A DNA stretch of 49,891 bases from Caldithrix sp. (GTDB lineage Bacteria > Calditrichota > Calditrichia > Calditrichales > Calditrichaceae): the NCBI GenBank assembly GCA_020720405.1, contig DYOS01000008.1, forward strand, positions 1 to 49,891. Direction: 5' to 3'. The notes under the pieces were generated by a model. The model ran no database searches and was not told where the DNA came from. It saw only the letters and a program-made list of their open reading frames with translations. Shown in pieces: positions 34,819 to 43,963 of this stretch (position 1 is the first letter of the stretch; the number at the start of each line of letters is the position of its first letter). The position numbers and the translations under genes were made by a program.

Positions 34819-34849
34819 CCGGCATATCCTGAGAAGCGGGGTATGCCGG
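34819..34849 (+). terminator. GC-rich hairpin after the OPT gene
   Basis: CCGGCATATCC (34819-34829) pairs with GGGGTATGCCGG (34838-34849) over eleven positions including one T:G wobble. No T run follows, so this is not a standard intrinsic terminator; it may cap the 3' end of the OPT transcript or be a processing site. Confidence 0.4.
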
Positions 34850-34876
34850 CCCTGGGGAAAATTAGCAGTATTTATT

Positions 34877-35056
34877 ATGTTAAAGTTTTTAGAGACGCAC
34901 AACCGGAAATTCAGTTTTGGAAAATACCACGGAGAAAATGCTCAAAAAAGAATTGAGTTTGACCGATTACCCCGCAAGCGGATTCGGTCTGTCTGGTGGC
35001 TGATTATTGTGTTTATGATTGCCCTATATTTATTTCGATACTTGGAAAAATTTTAG
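34877..35056 (+). CDS. Small single-span membrane protein
   Basis: This 59-residue product has a basic N-terminal half and one membrane segment near the C-terminus (about 38-54, RSVWWLIIVFMIALYLF), so the bulk of it should be cytoplasmic. The ATG at 34877 lies beyond the OPT hairpin; an earlier in-frame start at 34814 would be inside the hairpin. No strong Shine-Dalgarno sequence is seen, which lowers confidence. It ends 17 bases before the next gene. No family is recognised. Confidence 0.45.
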   Translation: MLKFLETHNRKFSFGKYHGENAQKRIEFDRLPRKRIRSVWWLIIVFMIALYLFRYLEKF

Positions 35057-35073
35057 CCGGGAGAATTCAGGTA

Positions 35074-36165
35074 ATGGTTCAAATCGGAAAAGTACTCAAG
35101 AATGTGCCCATTTTTAAGATGCTCGGGAAAGAGAGCATCGATTTTATTATCGAACGACTAAAACTTAAAACTTTTGCCCAGGGTGATACCGTTGTCCGCA
35201 TTGGCGATCCTGGCGATGAGATGTTTATTATTATGAGCGGAGAGGTGCGCATTTGTATCTATGCCGATGATCATTCCGAGCAAACGGTGGCCCGCTTAGG
35301 CGCCGGGGATTACTTCGGCGAGATGGCCCTTCTGACCGGCGAAACACGCTCCGCTTCGGCGATTGCCAATGAAGAATGTGAAATGTTCATTCTTCAGAAG
35401 AACGATTTCGATGTCATCCTTGAAAAATTTCCTTCAATCTCACTGAGTATGGGTAAAATAGTCAGCAAACGGTTGCGCGATATCCTTAAAAAAGCCAGCC
35501 AGATGCCTTCCGCCAGGCAGCTCGAATCGGCCGGAGGCCAGGGACCCAGTGGCAATCTGAAAGAAATTCCGCTGGTTGATCTGATAAGTTTTGCCGAGTC
35601 CAATTCGATGAACAGTACACTCAAGATAAAGCATGATGGAAAAACCGGCATTTTTAAATTTGAGACCGGTGTTTTGGTTTCAGTCAGCCTCGGTGAAATG
35701 AAAGATGATCAGGCGCTTGATACCATGCTGAACTGGACGGAAGGGGAGTTCGGTTTTGAGATCAAACCGCTGGAACTTCAGCGTTCGGCACCAAACAGTG
35801 CCGTAACCGATGAAACCCGGCATTTACTGATCGTTAATAACAGCCTGGTCGTCCGTAAGGTAATTGAACGCGCCTTCAAAGGGCTAGGCTATGAAGTTAC
35901 TACCACCCAAAATATTGCCCAGTCCCTTGATGTGATTGATACGAATAAACCCGATATTATCATCTCTGATGTTAAACTGGCCGATGGACATGGTCTTAGT
36001 TTTGTCGATCAGGTTCGCCTGAATAAGGATATTCCATTTATTTTTATTTCAGATAAAAGTCTGAAGTCCGAAATGGAAAGCCAGCTTATGGCCAGAGGTA
36101 AAGTCCAGTTCACCCGGACACATGAAGTGAGTGAAATAGTCAAATATGTAGAGAATTATATCTGA
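35074..36165 (+). CDS. cNMP-binding, DUF4388 and receiver-like protein
   Basis: This 363-residue protein combines three domains. Residues 8-130 are a cyclic-nucleotide-binding barrel with the cassette FGEMALLTGETRSASA at 81-96. Residues 162-235 are a DUF4388 (PATAN) domain, containing IPLVDLISFAESNSMNSTLKI. Residues 250-363 are a receiver with an acceptor-like D299 in IIISDVKLADG but asparagines N255 and N256 where metal-binding acids belong and R348 for the lysine, so normal phosphorylation is unlikely. There is no DNA-binding domain. The ATG at 35074 has GGGAG/AGG upstream. It overlaps the next, paralogous gene by one base. Confidence 0.85.
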   Translation: MVQIGKVLKNVPIFKMLGKESIDFIIERLKLKTFAQGDTVVRIGDPGDEMFIIMSGEVRICIYADDHSEQTVARLGAGDYFGEMALLTGETRSASAIANEECEMFILQKNDFDVILEKFPSISLSMGKIVSKRLRDILKKASQMPSARQLESAGGQGPSGNLKEIPLVDLISFAESNSMNSTLKIKHDGKTGIFKFETGVLVSVSLGEMKDDQALDTMLNWTEGEFGFEIKPLELQRSAPNSAVTDETRHLLIVNNSLVVRKVIERAFKGLGYEVTTTQNIAQSLDVIDTNKPDIIISDVKLADGHGLSFVDQVRLNKDIPFIFISDKSLKSEMESQLMARGKVQFTRTHEVSEIVKYVENYI

Positions 36166-37286
36166 TGGCTGTAGATCTGATTGAACATTTAAAACGTATT
36201 CCGCTTTTTACCAGCATTGCCGATGGGGATTTAAAGCTGATTGCTGAAAAATTTGAGGCAGCCAGTTATCAACCCGGCCAGATCATTATCAAGGAAGGGG
36301 AAGAGGGCAGACACCTTTATGTGATACTGGAAGGTCAGGTGCGGGTTGTCGCCGCCATTGATGATAATGAAAGTGAAATTACCTTATCCTTTCTGAATGC
36401 CGGTGATTATTTTGGCGAGATGGCTTTGATTACCGGAGAGCCCCGTTCAGCCACGGTGGTTGCAGAAACAGCTACCAAAACACTGACCCTGAATAAAAAA
36501 GATTTTGACTATATCATTCTGAAGAATCCGCAGGTCACCCTGTCGATCACGCATATTCTCAGCCAGAGATTGAAAAATGCCAACAAAGCCAGGAAAAATG
36601 CGGAAATTTCCTATCTGCAGCGCATTGCACCGCGCGGTTCGATCAATGAATTTAATGTGATTGACCTGATGAAATTCTGCGAGGAAAATTCCCTGAACGG
36701 CGAACTGATCATCGATCATGGTGAAGCGCAGGCCCGCTTTCTGTACCAGAAAGGTCAGTTGGAAAATTTGAGCCTTGGTGATTTGAAGGAAGAAGAAGTA
36801 ATGGACCAGGTTCTGAGTTGGGAGAGCGGTGATTTTATCATTGAGCCCCACCTCCTGGAGGTTGAAAAAACCGGTGATGTACCCGAACCGGCTCCTAAAT
36901 TTTTACTCCAAAACCAGGAAGCGTTCCGGCATTATATTGAAGAGAAACTGGCCAGTTTTATTTCCATCGCCGGGGTCAGGCTGACCCAAAGCGCGATCAA
37001 TAAGGCATATCATAAATTTGCCCAGTTTTTCCCGGCCGCACGGGATTTGTCCCTTAAAATTACCCCGGATATCATGGTTTCCTTCAGGGAAAATCTGAAC
37101 TGGAGCGATAAGCATACCCTGTTTATTGCTGTTCTCTTTCAGGATTTACAGAGCAGTCTGAGCCGGGATCTGATCGGTGCCGAATTCTGGAATTCAGCAT
37201 CAGCCGTTCCGGAAGTGAATAACAGTCTCGAAGAAAATCAGTATTTTACCTATTACAGAGAAGCGATTGAAATTATCAGGGCCTGA
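36165..37286 (+). CDS. cNMP-binding and DUF4388 protein
   Basis: This 373-residue protein is a clear paralogue of the preceding gene: cyclic-nucleotide-binding barrel (7-135, cassette FGEMALITGEPRSATV at 84-99) followed by DUF4388 (about 156-230, with FNVIDLMKFCEENSLNGELII). The receiver is missing; in its place is a helical C-terminus of about 120 residues that I do not recognise. The ATG overlaps the previous stop (TGATG), so the pair is made together and may form a heteromer. Its last 11 bases overlap the convergent LOG-family gene. Confidence 0.85.
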   Translation: MAVDLIEHLKRIPLFTSIADGDLKLIAEKFEAASYQPGQIIIKEGEEGRHLYVILEGQVRVVAAIDDNESEITLSFLNAGDYFGEMALITGEPRSATVVAETATKTLTLNKKDFDYIILKNPQVTLSITHILSQRLKNANKARKNAEISYLQRIAPRGSINEFNVIDLMKFCEENSLNGELIIDHGEAQARFLYQKGQLENLSLGDLKEEEVMDQVLSWESGDFIIEPHLLEVEKTGDVPEPAPKFLLQNQEAFRHYIEEKLASFISIAGVRLTQSAINKAYHKFAQFFPAARDLSLKITPDIMVSFRENLNWSDKHTLFIAVLFQDLQSSLSRDLIGAEFWNSASAVPEVNNSLEENQYFTYYREAIEIIRA

Positions 37287-38094
37287 GTTGAATCCTGTCT
37301 TTTATTATTTCAAAAGCCTCTTCCGCATCGCTGACAAAATGGAACAGATCCAGATCCTTTTTTGAAATTGTCCCCCAGCGCACCATGGCCTCAAGATTTA
37401 TTACTTCCCGCCAGTAATCCTGGCCAAAGATTATTATGGGCAAAGGCCGGTTGATTTTCCGGGTCTGAATCAGTGTTAAAACTTCCATCATTTCATCCAG
37501 GGTGCCAAAGCCTCCCGGGAAAACCACCAATGCTTTGGCCAGGTAAACAAACCAGTATTTACGCATAAAGAAATAGTGAAATTCGAAGCTTAATTCCTCT
37601 GAAATATAATGGTTCGGAAACTGTTCCATGGGAATGGAAATGTTTAACCCGATCGATTTTCCATTCGCCTGATCAGCGCCTTTGTTGGCGGCTTCCATAA
37701 TGCCGGGACCACCGCCGGAACAGATATATATTTTTTGCCGGTCGGGTTTCGCTTCGGCCATTGCCCACTCGGTGATCATTTTAGACAGGCGAACGGCCTC
37801 CTCATAATAAAAAGACAATCGTAACTGCAGACGTGCAGCTTCCAGTTTTTCCTGGTTTTCCGGGGTTTGTTCCTGTTTATAAACGGCATCAGAATCAAAC
37901 AAATGCTGCTTGGCCATCTCCCTGGACAGTATTCTTGCCGATCCAAAAAAAACCACGGTTGAGTCGATTTTAAATTTTTTAAACCGGTAATAGGGTTCAA
38001 GAAATTCGGATAAAATCCTTATTTGGCGGGCATTGCTGCTGTTTAGAAATTCAAGATTCTTGTAGGCTTTCTCCGGCTTGTGGGGCTGCTTCAT
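37276..38094 (-). CDS. LOG-family nucleotide phosphoribohydrolase
   Basis: LOG-family enzymes cleave the N-glycosidic bond of nucleoside monophosphates. The 272-residue product has the Rossmann-like GGGPGIMEAANKG at 127-139 and the diagnostic PGGFGTLDE at 193-201. It has an N-terminal extension of about 45 residues compared with short LOG proteins, placing it with the longer, so-called lysine-decarboxylase-like type; real decarboxylase activity is not expected. On the minus strand GAGGA lies four to five bases before the ATG at 38094; an ATG 18 bases upstream overlaps the preceding gene. The partner gene is DUF4954-like. Confidence 0.85.
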   Translation of the reverse strand: MKQPHKPEKAYKNLEFLNSSNARQIRILSEFLEPYYRFKKFKIDSTVVFFGSARILSREMAKQHLFDSDAVYKQEQTPENQEKLEAARLQLRLSFYYEEAVRLSKMITEWAMAEAKPDRQKIYICSGGGPGIMEAANKGADQANGKSIGLNISIPMEQFPNHYISEELSFEFHYFFMRKYWFVYLAKALVVFPGGFGTLDEMMEVLTLIQTRKINRPLPIIIFGQDYWREVINLEAMVRWGTISKKDLDLFHFVSDAEEAFEIIKDRIQLRP

Positions 38095-38101
38095 AGATTC
38101 C

Positions 38102-40081
38102 TCATTTTTCATTTATCCAGGTTTGGGCGTTTACTTTTAAAAGACTTAGTTCACTTTCCATCGTCTTTATAAATTCATCCGTTTCAATAGAGCCGTAGAC
38201 ATACTCAAACTGATGTTCATCGACTGTGGTAATTTTCCGGAACGGATTGGTAAAATCTTTCAGCCGCGACTGGTAGGCCCACTCGTGAAGTTTCCCGGCC
38301 ACCTTTAAGGCTTTGGCGATTTTATCTTTCCAGTCATCAGCCTTTTCGCGGTCGAGTTGGTAGTCCGTTTCCAAAAGGTAAAGGGCAAAATTCAGCGCAT
38401 TATGCCCGGCATCATGAAATTCTATCTGGTAGACATTATGGAGCGTATCCAAATCGGCAACCGATTCGAGTTTGGCTGTTATCCGGGGCAGGGAATTCTC
38501 TTCCAGAATATAACCGCCCAAATTTCTCCAGCTATAGCTTTTAATCGCCGGAGCATGATCAGCATTATATTTAAGAACATCAGCTAAGGTCTTTGTCTTC
38601 TCCAATACCTGTCGGACTGCCCAATAAAGGATGACCGCATGATAAATGTAAACAGCAGTTTCAGGCTTCAGAATTACAGCCCCTTTTTTGCCATAAATTC
38701 CATTCATGGTCACTCTTTCAGCCTCAGCCGCGGGAAAATTTTCAAAATCAAACCGTTTCAAGTCCGGATATTTGTTCTGACCGGCTAATAATCTAAGCAA
38801 AACTTGTTTGGCCTGGCGCATACTGGTTACCGTGTCGGCAGCAATAGCCTGGTAGGTGTAGCCGGAAAGAAAATTTTTTCGTTTTTCGCGGGTTCTGAAT
38901 TTCCAACCGTTGCGGGCCAGTGCATAATAATTGTACCTGAACCAAAAAGCAGGCATGATCTGCAGTGACTCGTTGGCCGGATCAAGACTGATAAGAGCAA
39001 AGGGAAAGGGAATATCCATTTCCTGGTCATAATCAGCTTTATTGACCAGGCAGAATTCGGAAAACCGTGAATTATGTTTGAACGAGGATGATAGCCCCGG
39101 CCAGAATCCCCGGGCTGCAACAATTTCACCATCCGGGCGGCGTGAATTATGATTCGAACCAATGGTGGCTCCGGCCGCAATATTAGACTGTCCGTTAAAG
39201 GTACAGGCAATCACAAAGGAATTGTTATGGTGCTGTTCATGAAAAGGATGCAGACAGGCGGCATTGATTTCAGCACAGGCGATATGGGAGTTGGCACCGA
39301 TAAAACTGTGGTAAATGCGGGCATATTCACCGATACTGACAAACTGGTCGGTATGAACATGGTCTAAAAACGCTCCCGAAGTAATGGTGCAGCCCTCAGA
39401 AATAAGCGAATTCCGGATAATGATATTGCTGCCCAGGTGGGTCGGATTGGCACCGGAAGACAAAATTAAAGAGTCGCTGATTTCGGAAGACCCATCGATT
39501 CGGCAGGCTGCACCAATACAGCTGTTGCGGATGGAACTGACATTTTCAATAACCGAATCATGCTCGAAGTGAATATGGCGGGCAAAATATTTTTCGGTTC
39601 TTTTTTCAAAAATCCGCCGCAGATGCTGCAGGATTTCAGGGCGGTGGATATTCTCAGAATACAACTCAATATCAAGAATATGCATGCCCGGGAAAGGTAT
39701 ATAATAGCGCCGGGCGTTCTCATTCCGGAAATAAATTTTATTCCCGGAAATCATCCCGGCCGGTGATTCCGGACGGTTCCATGCGATGCAGCCAATATTG
39801 CGGAGAATCACTTGCTCCGCCGTATTAATATTTTCCAGCCGGCTGATGTTGATCAATGTATTGCCGGCACCGATGTTACAATTGGTTATAAAGCAGGAAT
39901 GTATTAGCTGTTCCGGGCCAAGGCTGCCAATCCGTATTCGTCCGCTGAATACATTATTGTGAATGGAAGCCAGATTTGTGCTGTTGTGAATAAAAAACAG
40001 CTCCGGATTCCTGACCATGTTTTGCTGGGCGATGAGCAGGTTAAGCTCGGCTTCATTAATCAACCGGTATTGATCTGGCAT
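38102..40081 (-). CDS. DUF4954-like left-handed beta-helix protein
   Basis: This 659-residue protein resembles DUF4954 family proteins of FCB bacteria and spirochaetes. The first 330 residues show repeated hexapeptide-like strands (for example SCFITNCNIGAGNTLINIS and NSCIGAACRIDGSSEISDSLIL), as in left-handed beta-helix sugar-nucleotide and acyltransferases. The C-terminal 300 residues are mostly helical and not recognised. A sugar-nucleotide role is often guessed but is not shown by the sequence. The ATG follows AGGATAAGT on the minus strand, after a perfect 16-base palindrome. Confidence 0.75.
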   Translation of the reverse strand: MPDQYRLINEAELNLLIAQQNMVRNPELFFIHNSTNLASIHNNVFSGRIRIGSLGPEQLIHSCFITNCNIGAGNTLINISRLENINTAEQVILRNIGCIAWNRPESPAGMISGNKIYFRNENARRYYIPFPGMHILDIELYSENIHRPEILQHLRRIFEKRTEKYFARHIHFEHDSVIENVSSIRNSCIGAACRIDGSSEISDSLILSSGANPTHLGSNIIIRNSLISEGCTITSGAFLDHVHTDQFVSIGEYARIYHSFIGANSHIACAEINAACLHPFHEQHHNNSFVIACTFNGQSNIAAGATIGSNHNSRRPDGEIVAARGFWPGLSSSFKHNSRFSEFCLVNKADYDQEMDIPFPFALISLDPANESLQIMPAFWFRYNYYALARNGWKFRTREKRKNFLSGYTYQAIAADTVTSMRQAKQVLLRLLAGQNKYPDLKRFDFENFPAAEAERVTMNGIYGKKGAVILKPETAVYIYHAVILYWAVRQVLEKTKTLADVLKYNADHAPAIKSYSWRNLGGYILEENSLPRITAKLESVADLDTLHNVYQIEFHDAGHNALNFALYLLETDYQLDREKADDWKDKIAKALKVAGKLHEWAYQSRLKDFTNPFRKITTVDEHQFEYVYGSIETDEFIKTMESELSLLKVNAQTWINEK

Positions 40082-40096
40082 ACTTATCCTAAAAAT

Positions 40097-40177
40097 TATC
40101 TTTTAAAAGATAGGCAAGTCGACTCAGAATTAAAATTCTTTTGTTAGTGGATAATAAAAAAACATATATTTTAAAAT
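40097..40177. promoter_or_regulatory. Palindromes in the divergent intergenic region
   Basis: Three AT-rich palindromes lie between the divergent DUF4954-like and ROK genes: TATCTTTTAAAAGATA (40097-40112, perfect), AGAATT-AA-AATTCT (40126-40139) and ATTTTAAAAT (40168-40177). The first and third share the core TTTTAAAA, with centres 68 bases apart. They are candidate operators for the ROK regulator encoded next to them. Confidence 0.45.
40141..40170 (+). promoter_or_regulatory. Putative promoter of the ROK gene
   Basis: TTGTTA (40141-40146) and TATATT (40165-40170) are 18 bases apart, 34 bases before the ATG. The third palindrome overlaps the -10 box, so a bound repressor would occlude it. 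Confidence 0.45.
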
Positions 40178-40204
40178 TGATTAAGTGAAGCGGGTTCAGA
40201 TAAG

Positions 40205-41461
40205 ATGCAACAATCAGGTTATAGTCCCAAGTTGGTTCGTGAGTATAACGAACTAAATATACTACGCTGTATAAAACAGTACGGACCAATATCAAGGGCC
40301 GGCATTGCCAAGAGATTCAAAATATCCAAGGCGGCAGTTTCGGAGATTGTTCTCGATCTGCTAAATGTCGGTTTTGTTTTTGAAACAGGGATCGGTGAAT
40401 CAACCCGAATGGGTGGCCGAAGACCAATAATGCTCGAATTTAATCATGAATCGGGTTATGCCATCGGTGTCGAAATCAAACGTAATTCAGCCAGTGTGGC
40501 CCTTGGTGATCTGAATGCCCAATTGCGCAGCAAATACAGAATTGATTTCGAAACTGGAACGAATCTGAATCAGGTTCTGCAAATGATCTTTGAAAAAATA
40601 CATATTCTACAGCAGGAACCCTGGATCCGGTCAAGCCGGCCAATCGGTATCGGTGTGGCTATTCCCGGGTTGATCAATTACGAACGGGGCATGGTTGTTG
40701 AGTCGGACAGTCTGAAAGGCTGGCAAAATGTGTCCATCAAGCAAATATTTGAAAATGAATTCAAACTGGAAACGCTGATTGAAAATGATGTAAAATCCAG
40801 CGCTCTGGCCGAGTTGCATTTTGGCAATGCACGCCATGCCCAGAACGTTATTTACATGTGGATTGCCGATGGTATCGGCGCCGGTCTGGTTATCAACGGT
40901 CAACTATACCGTGGCATCAGTGCCAGCGCCGGGGAAGTCGGTTTTTTAGGTGCCTATTCCATTTTACAAAACGACGCTGAGTTTCCTTTGTTATTTCAGA
41001 AACAAAAACATCTCGGTGATTTGTTCTCACTCCAATCTCTGAACAGAGCCATTTATAAGGCGATTGACCGGGGACAGCAAACCAGAATCAACCCGGATGA
41101 AATCAGCTATGACCGGATCGGTGAATTTGTAGCTGCACAAGACCCGGTTGCCCTCTCGATTATGGAGGAATATGGTGCGATTATCGGTACCCTGGCCGTC
41201 AATATGATCAACACCTTAAACCCGGAATTGATTATTCTCTCCGGGAACCAGTTTGCGCGGAGTGATGCAGTAATCAAAGTAGTCGGAGAGCGCATTAACC
41301 AGGATGATTTGTGGACGCCGGCCCATGCGGTTCAGATCAGGCGCAGCGCCTTCAGGGAAGACAGCGGACTGCTTGGTTCGATTGCTCTTGTTTTTGAAGA
41401 TCTCTTTTTTAACAGACAGGCCGATGTTCGCAAGTACCGGGATATTTTCCGTAAGAATTAA
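40205..41461 (+). CDS. ROK-family transcription regulator (NagC/XylR type)
   Basis: This 418-residue protein has an N-terminal winged helix (about 15-65, GPISRAGIAKRFKISKAAVSEI) and a sugar-kinase-like ROK domain with GIGVAIPGLI and the ADGIGAGLVINGQLYRG segment. After AGEVGF at 242-247, where ROK proteins normally have a His and a CxCGxxGC zinc motif, the sequence has no cysteines and no His, so kinase activity and zinc binding are not expected. It is probably a sugar-responsive repressor. Its targets are unknown; the divergent DUF4954-LOG pair is the obvious candidate. Confidence 0.9.
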   Translation: MQQSGYSPKLVREYNELNILRCIKQYGPISRAGIAKRFKISKAAVSEIVLDLLNVGFVFETGIGESTRMGGRRPIMLEFNHESGYAIGVEIKRNSASVALGDLNAQLRSKYRIDFETGTNLNQVLQMIFEKIHILQQEPWIRSSRPIGIGVAIPGLINYERGMVVESDSLKGWQNVSIKQIFENEFKLETLIENDVKSSALAELHFGNARHAQNVIYMWIADGIGAGLVINGQLYRGISASAGEVGFLGAYSILQNDAEFPLLFQKQKHLGDLFSLQSLNRAIYKAIDRGQQTRINPDEISYDRIGEFVAAQDPVALSIMEEYGAIIGTLAVNMINTLNPELIILSGNQFARSDAVIKVVGERINQDDLWTPAHAVQIRRSAFREDSGLLGSIALVFEDLFFNRQADVRKYRDIFRKN

Positions 41462-41474
41462 TAACTTTGGCGGG

Positions 41475-42671
<1,197 letters not shown>

Positions 42672-42688
42672 AAAAAGGAGTCAGATTC

Positions 42689-43012
42689 ATGTACGATATC
42701 TTTTTATTGATGGCCCAGGCTGATCCCACCGCCAAAGCACCAAACCCATTAATGTCCTTTTTACCCTTTCTGCTGATTATTTTGATCATGTACTTTCTGA
42801 TGATCCGACCGCAGTCCAAACGTCAGAAAGAAAAGCAGAAAATGCTTGACGAGCTGAAGAAAGGGGACAATGTGGTCACCATGGGCGGAATCCATGGCAA
42901 AGTTGTCAGTTTTGCCGATAATGATAAAACGGTTGTTGTGAAAATTGACGATAATGTAAAAATCACGGTTGATCGGGCAGCGATTAATCTCGTAAAACCA
43001 GTCGGGAATTAA
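42689..43012 (+). CDS. yajC: Preprotein translocase subunit YajC
   Basis: YajC is an accessory of the SecDF complex at the inner membrane. The 107-residue product has one membrane segment (about 23-42, MSFLPFLLIILIMYFLMIRPQ) followed by KRQKEKQKMLDELKKGDNVVTMGGIHGKV, the family hallmark. AAAGGAG precedes the ATG. SecD and SecF are not in the window. Confidence 0.95.
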   Translation: MYDIFLLMAQADPTAKAPNPLMSFLPFLLIILIMYFLMIRPQSKRQKEKQKMLDELKKGDNVVTMGGIHGKVVSFADNDKTVVVKIDDNVKITVDRAAINLVKPVGN

Positions 43013-43020
43013 TCCGTTTC

Positions 43021-43956
43021 ATGCGCATCATATTCTTCGGTACCCCGGAATTTGCAGGAATCCATCTGCGCCGACTGCTGAACAGCCCGGATCATCAGGT
43101 TGTTGCGGTTGTTACCGTTCCGGATAAACCGAAGGGCAGGGGTCGGCAGGTTTCATTCTCGGCAGTAAAAACAATCGCTGCCGAACATCACCTGCCTGTT
43201 CTTCAGCCGCCCAATCTGAGCGATGAATCCTTTGTGCAGGCGCTGCATTTGTATCAGGCGGATGTATTTGTGGTTGTCGCTTTTCGTATTCTCCCGGAAG
43301 TGGTCTTTGCCATGCCGGCTTTTGGTACGGTAAATGTCCATGCTTCTCTGTTACCAGCCTACCGCGGTGCGGCGCCGATCAATTGGGCTTTGATCAACGG
43401 TGATAAAATCAGCGGCGTGACGACCATGTTGATCAACCGGCAGGTTGATACCGGGAATATCCTGCTGCAAAAATCCATTGATATTCCGGATCAAATGAAT
43501 GCCGGTGAACTGCATGACCGGCTGGCCGGAATTGGCGCAGAATTACTGCTCGAAACTTTAACCGGTCTGGCCGGACACAAACTGGTGCCGCTCCGGCAGA
43601 ATGACGCCCTGGCCAGCAAAGCACCAAAAATCAGCCCTGAGTTTTGTGAGATAAACTTTAACCAGGAATCTGGTAAAGTCATTAATTTTATCAGAGGCCT
43701 GAGCCCCTACCCGGCTGCTTATTCCTTTCTGAATCAGAGCCGGGTAAAAATTTTAGCGGCACAGGTCGGCTTGGGCGGATCATCTCATCAGGAGCCCGGA
43801 GCCGTAACCGCAATAAGTTCGGAAGCGTTCGATATCGCCTGCCGCAATGGATTTATCCGGGTTCTTCAGTTACAACCCGAAGGTAAAAAACCAATGACCG
43901 CCGGTTCCTTCCTGAACGGTTATCCTCTTGAGGTCGGACAGAAAGTCGGAAAATAA
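43021..43956 (+). CDS. fmt: Methionyl-tRNA formyltransferase
   Basis: Fmt formylates the initiator Met-tRNA. The 311-residue product begins MRIIFFGTPEFAG and has the catalytic N105, H107 and D143 in VNVHASLLPAYRGAAPINWA and RQVDTGNIL. The C-terminal OB-like domain is present. Peptide deformylase, the matching removal enzyme, is 4 kb downstream instead of adjacent. No clear ribosome binding site is seen in the eight-base gap after yajC. Confidence 0.96.
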   Translation: MRIIFFGTPEFAGIHLRRLLNSPDHQVVAVVTVPDKPKGRGRQVSFSAVKTIAAEHHLPVLQPPNLSDESFVQALHLYQADVFVVVAFRILPEVVFAMPAFGTVNVHASLLPAYRGAAPINWALINGDKISGVTTMLINRQVDTGNILLQKSIDIPDQMNAGELHDRLAGIGAELLLETLTGLAGHKLVPLRQNDALASKAPKISPEFCEINFNQESGKVINFIRGLSPYPAAYSFLNQSRVKILAAQVGLGGSSHQEPGAVTAISSEAFDIACRNGFIRVLQLQPEGKKPMTAGSFLNGYPLEVGQKVGK

Positions 43957-43963
43957 TTTAACA

